6,877 bases of DNA from Erysipelothrix rhusiopathiae. Lineage in GTDB: Bacteria; Bacillota_I; Bacilli_A; Erysipelotrichales; Erysipelotrichaceae. The stretch spans positions 1-6,877 of the forward strand of contig CADBTK010000246.1 in the NCBI GenBank assembly GCA_902797585.1. The letters are read 5' to 3'. Below the pieces are notes generated by a model, which was not told the DNA's origin, searched no databases, and worked only from the letters and a program-made list of their open reading frames with translations. Both the position numbers and the translations under genes were made by a program. Shown here one piece after another: positions 5,681 through 6,877 of this stretch; positions within the stretch are counted from its first letter, which is position 1; each line of letters starts with the position of its first letter.

Positions 5681-6751
5681 ATGGATTTATTAATAGGAAT
5701 CGTAGCATTTGTTTTCATGTTGAGTTTTATTGTAACGATTCATGAATTCGGACACTTTATTGTAGCTCGACACTTTGGAGTTTTTTGTAAAGAATTCTCT
5801 ATTGGGATGGGCCCAGCTTTATATCAAAGACAAGGAAAAGAAACAATGTTTTCAATTCGTGCCTTTCCACTTGGTGGATATGTCATGATGGCTGGAGAAC
5901 AAGATGGAAGCCAAGATGAACAAGATGATTGGTTGAAAGATGTTCCGGCTGAAAAACGCTTGAATAATAAAACATGGTGGCAACAATTCCTTGTTATGAT
6001 GGCAGGGATTGCCATGAATGTTGCCTTAGCTTGGATTATCTTTGTGGGGATTGCCTTAGCAAGTGGTAAAGTTGCCGAAGAGCCAAAACCAATTATTTAT
6101 GAAGTAGTAGAGGGTAGTGGCATTGAACAAGCTGGTTTACAAAAAGGTGATGAAATCATCCAAGTAAGTGATGGGAAGGAAAGTGTTAAACCAAAAACAC
6201 ATACTGAATTATTGGAATATGTACAATATCACCACGATACTTTGACATTAACCATTCAACGAGATAAGGAAACATTTGATGTTCAAGTTGAGCCTATGTA
6301 TGATGAAGAAGATCAAATCTATTATTTAGGTTTCCGATCTTTAGCAACCTATCGTCAATGTAGTCCTTGGGAATCTGTTCAAATAGGAACACAAAATTTT
6401 TTATATGCAGGATCGGCTATTTTTCGATCATTAGCCATGTTAGTAAAAGGGCAAGGATTAGAAAATATATCCGGACCAGTGGGTATCTTCCAAGTCACTT
6501 CAAAAACAGCGCAAATGGGACTAGCCAGTTATTTATCTTTATGTGGATTGATTTCATTAAACATTGGGATTTTCAATGCACTTCCAATACCTGCATTGGA
6601 TGGAGGTCGTGTATTAATGATGGCCTTAGAAAAATTGTTAGGAAAAAAGATGTCATCCGAAATGATGGAAAAAATAATCATGACAAGTTTCTTTGTTCTT
6701 ATTGCCTTATTATTATTTGCGACATATAACGATATCTTAAGACTATTTTAA
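5681..6751 (+). CDS. rseP: RIP metalloprotease RseP/RasP (site-2 protease family)
   Basis: RseP is a membrane-embedded zinc protease that cuts transmembrane segments of anti-sigma factors, signal-peptide remnants or pheromone precursors (RasP in Bacillus, Eep in Enterococcus). The first membrane helix contains the zinc-binding HEFGH (21-25). FPLGGYVMM (62-70) follows, and a second helix lies around 103-127. One PDZ domain covers roughly 130-205 (SGIEQAGLQKGDEI). Then come SGPVGIF (264-270) and the C-terminal zinc ligand segment NALPIPALDGGR (299-310, Asp307), with a last helix about 331-350. The 356 residues are intact but shorter than the roughly 420 typical of Bacillus RasP; the core motifs are all present. 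It is last in the run after cdsA and is closed by a terminator. Its substrate cannot be inferred from this window. Confidence 0.96.
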   Translation: MDLLIGIVAFVFMLSFIVTIHEFGHFIVARHFGVFCKEFSIGMGPALYQRQGKETMFSIRAFPLGGYVMMAGEQDGSQDEQDDWLKDVPAEKRLNNKTWWQQFLVMMAGIAMNVALAWIIFVGIALASGKVAEEPKPIIYEVVEGSGIEQAGLQKGDEIIQVSDGKESVKPKTHTELLEYVQYHHDTLTLTIQRDKETFDVQVEPMYDEEDQIYYLGFRSLATYRQCSPWESVQIGTQNFLYAGSAIFRSLAMLVKGQGLENISGPVGIFQVTSKTAQMGLASYLSLCGLISLNIGIFNALPIPALDGGRVLMMALEKLLGKKMSSEMMEKIIMTSFFVLIALLLFATYNDILRLF

Positions 6752-6775
6752 AAGGTTGGTAGAACCAACCTTTTT
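6750..6775 (+). terminator. Intrinsic terminator after rseP, probably bidirectional
   Basis: A 10-bp stem (AAAAGGTTGG 6750-6759 with CCAACCTTTT 6765-6774), extendable by one T-A pair, has a tight loop and a T run to 6775. The left arm overlaps the rseP stop codon, and the right arm reaches the stop codon of the convergent minus-strand gene. On the minus strand the same hairpin is followed by TTTT, so it can serve both genes. Confidence 0.85.
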
Positions 6776-6877
6776 ACTTGATGAAAAATGCGATAGCAAT
6801 GAAATGAAGAATAGAAGCTAGATTGATAAAGATATGCCACACAAAGTGGAAATAGTTCTTTTCTGGATGCGCATAAA
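6774..6877 (-). CDS. trhA: Hemolysin III / TrhA family membrane protein, C-terminal fragment (gene continues beyond window)
   Basis: Read on the minus strand, the last 33 codons before a TAA (complement of 6774-6776) are visible; the rest lies to the right of the window. The fragment runs YAHPEKNYFHFVWHIF and then a hydrophobic stretch with LHFIAIAFFIK at the end. This fits the C-terminal signature of the hemolysin III (YqfA/YplQ/TrhA, PAQR-like) family, where a Pro-containing loop precedes H-x-x-x-H and, ten residues on, a third His in H-F. All three His (10, 14, 24 of the fragment) are present; they are thought to be metal ligands in this superfamily. The role is in membrane homeostasis; hemolysis is doubtful for most members. 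Assignment rests on a short stretch, hence moderate confidence. Confidence 0.75.
   Translation of the reverse strand, partial: YAHPEKNYFHFVWHIFINLASILHFIAIAFFIK

Overview
The window is a piece of a low-GC Gram-positive (Firmicutes/Bacillota) chromosome. The signs are strongly A/T-biased codon use, strong AAGGAGG-type ribosome binding sites, compact intrinsic terminators with T tails, and the gene order rpsB-tsf-pyrH-frr-uppS-cdsA-rseP, which is the classic Bacilli arrangement. The protein sequences look most like Lactobacillales (for example the EF-Ts C-terminus and the style of the S2 N-terminus). That placement is made from memory of the families, not from a search.

Layout. Positions 2-745 hold the C-terminal part of a protein built almost entirely from 24-residue aromatic/glycine repeats (72-bp DNA repeats). 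It resembles cell-wall-binding repeats of secreted Gram-positive proteins, and its beginning lies outside the window. It ends at its own terminator (756-795). A 199-bp gap follows with a sigma-A-type promoter and a structured leader of about 100 nt. Next come rpsB (ribosomal protein S2, with a long Arg-rich C-terminal extension) and tsf (EF-Ts), closed by a terminator. A second promoter, embedded in that terminator's tail, drives pyrH (UMP kinase) and frr (ribosome recycling factor). A hairpin that begins inside the frr stop codon separates frr from uppS (undecaprenyl diphosphate synthase), cdsA (CDP-diacylglycerol synthase) and rseP (site-2 membrane protease). At the right edge, a convergent minus-strand fragment matches the C-terminus of the hemolysin III/TrhA membrane protein family and shares a probably bidirectional terminator with rseP.

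Functionally this is a growth block. S2, EF-Ts and RRF serve translation. PyrH supplies UDP/UTP for RNA and for nucleotide-sugar wall precursors. UppS makes the wall lipid carrier, CdsA makes the phospholipid precursor, and RseP performs intramembrane proteolysis.

The outstanding anomaly is in tsf. The almost invariant EF-Ts motif T-D-F-V-A-K-N, whose Asp-Phe pair pries Mg2+/GDP out of EF-Tu, reads T-K-K-K-K-K-N, encoded by 17 consecutive A residues. The reading frame and protein length are exactly kept, as if four codons had been overwritten by A. Either the sequence is artefactual or edited at that spot, or this is an EF-Ts without its catalytic motif. Apart from this, no new system was seen; the rest is ordinary core genome with a few regulatory points of interest.
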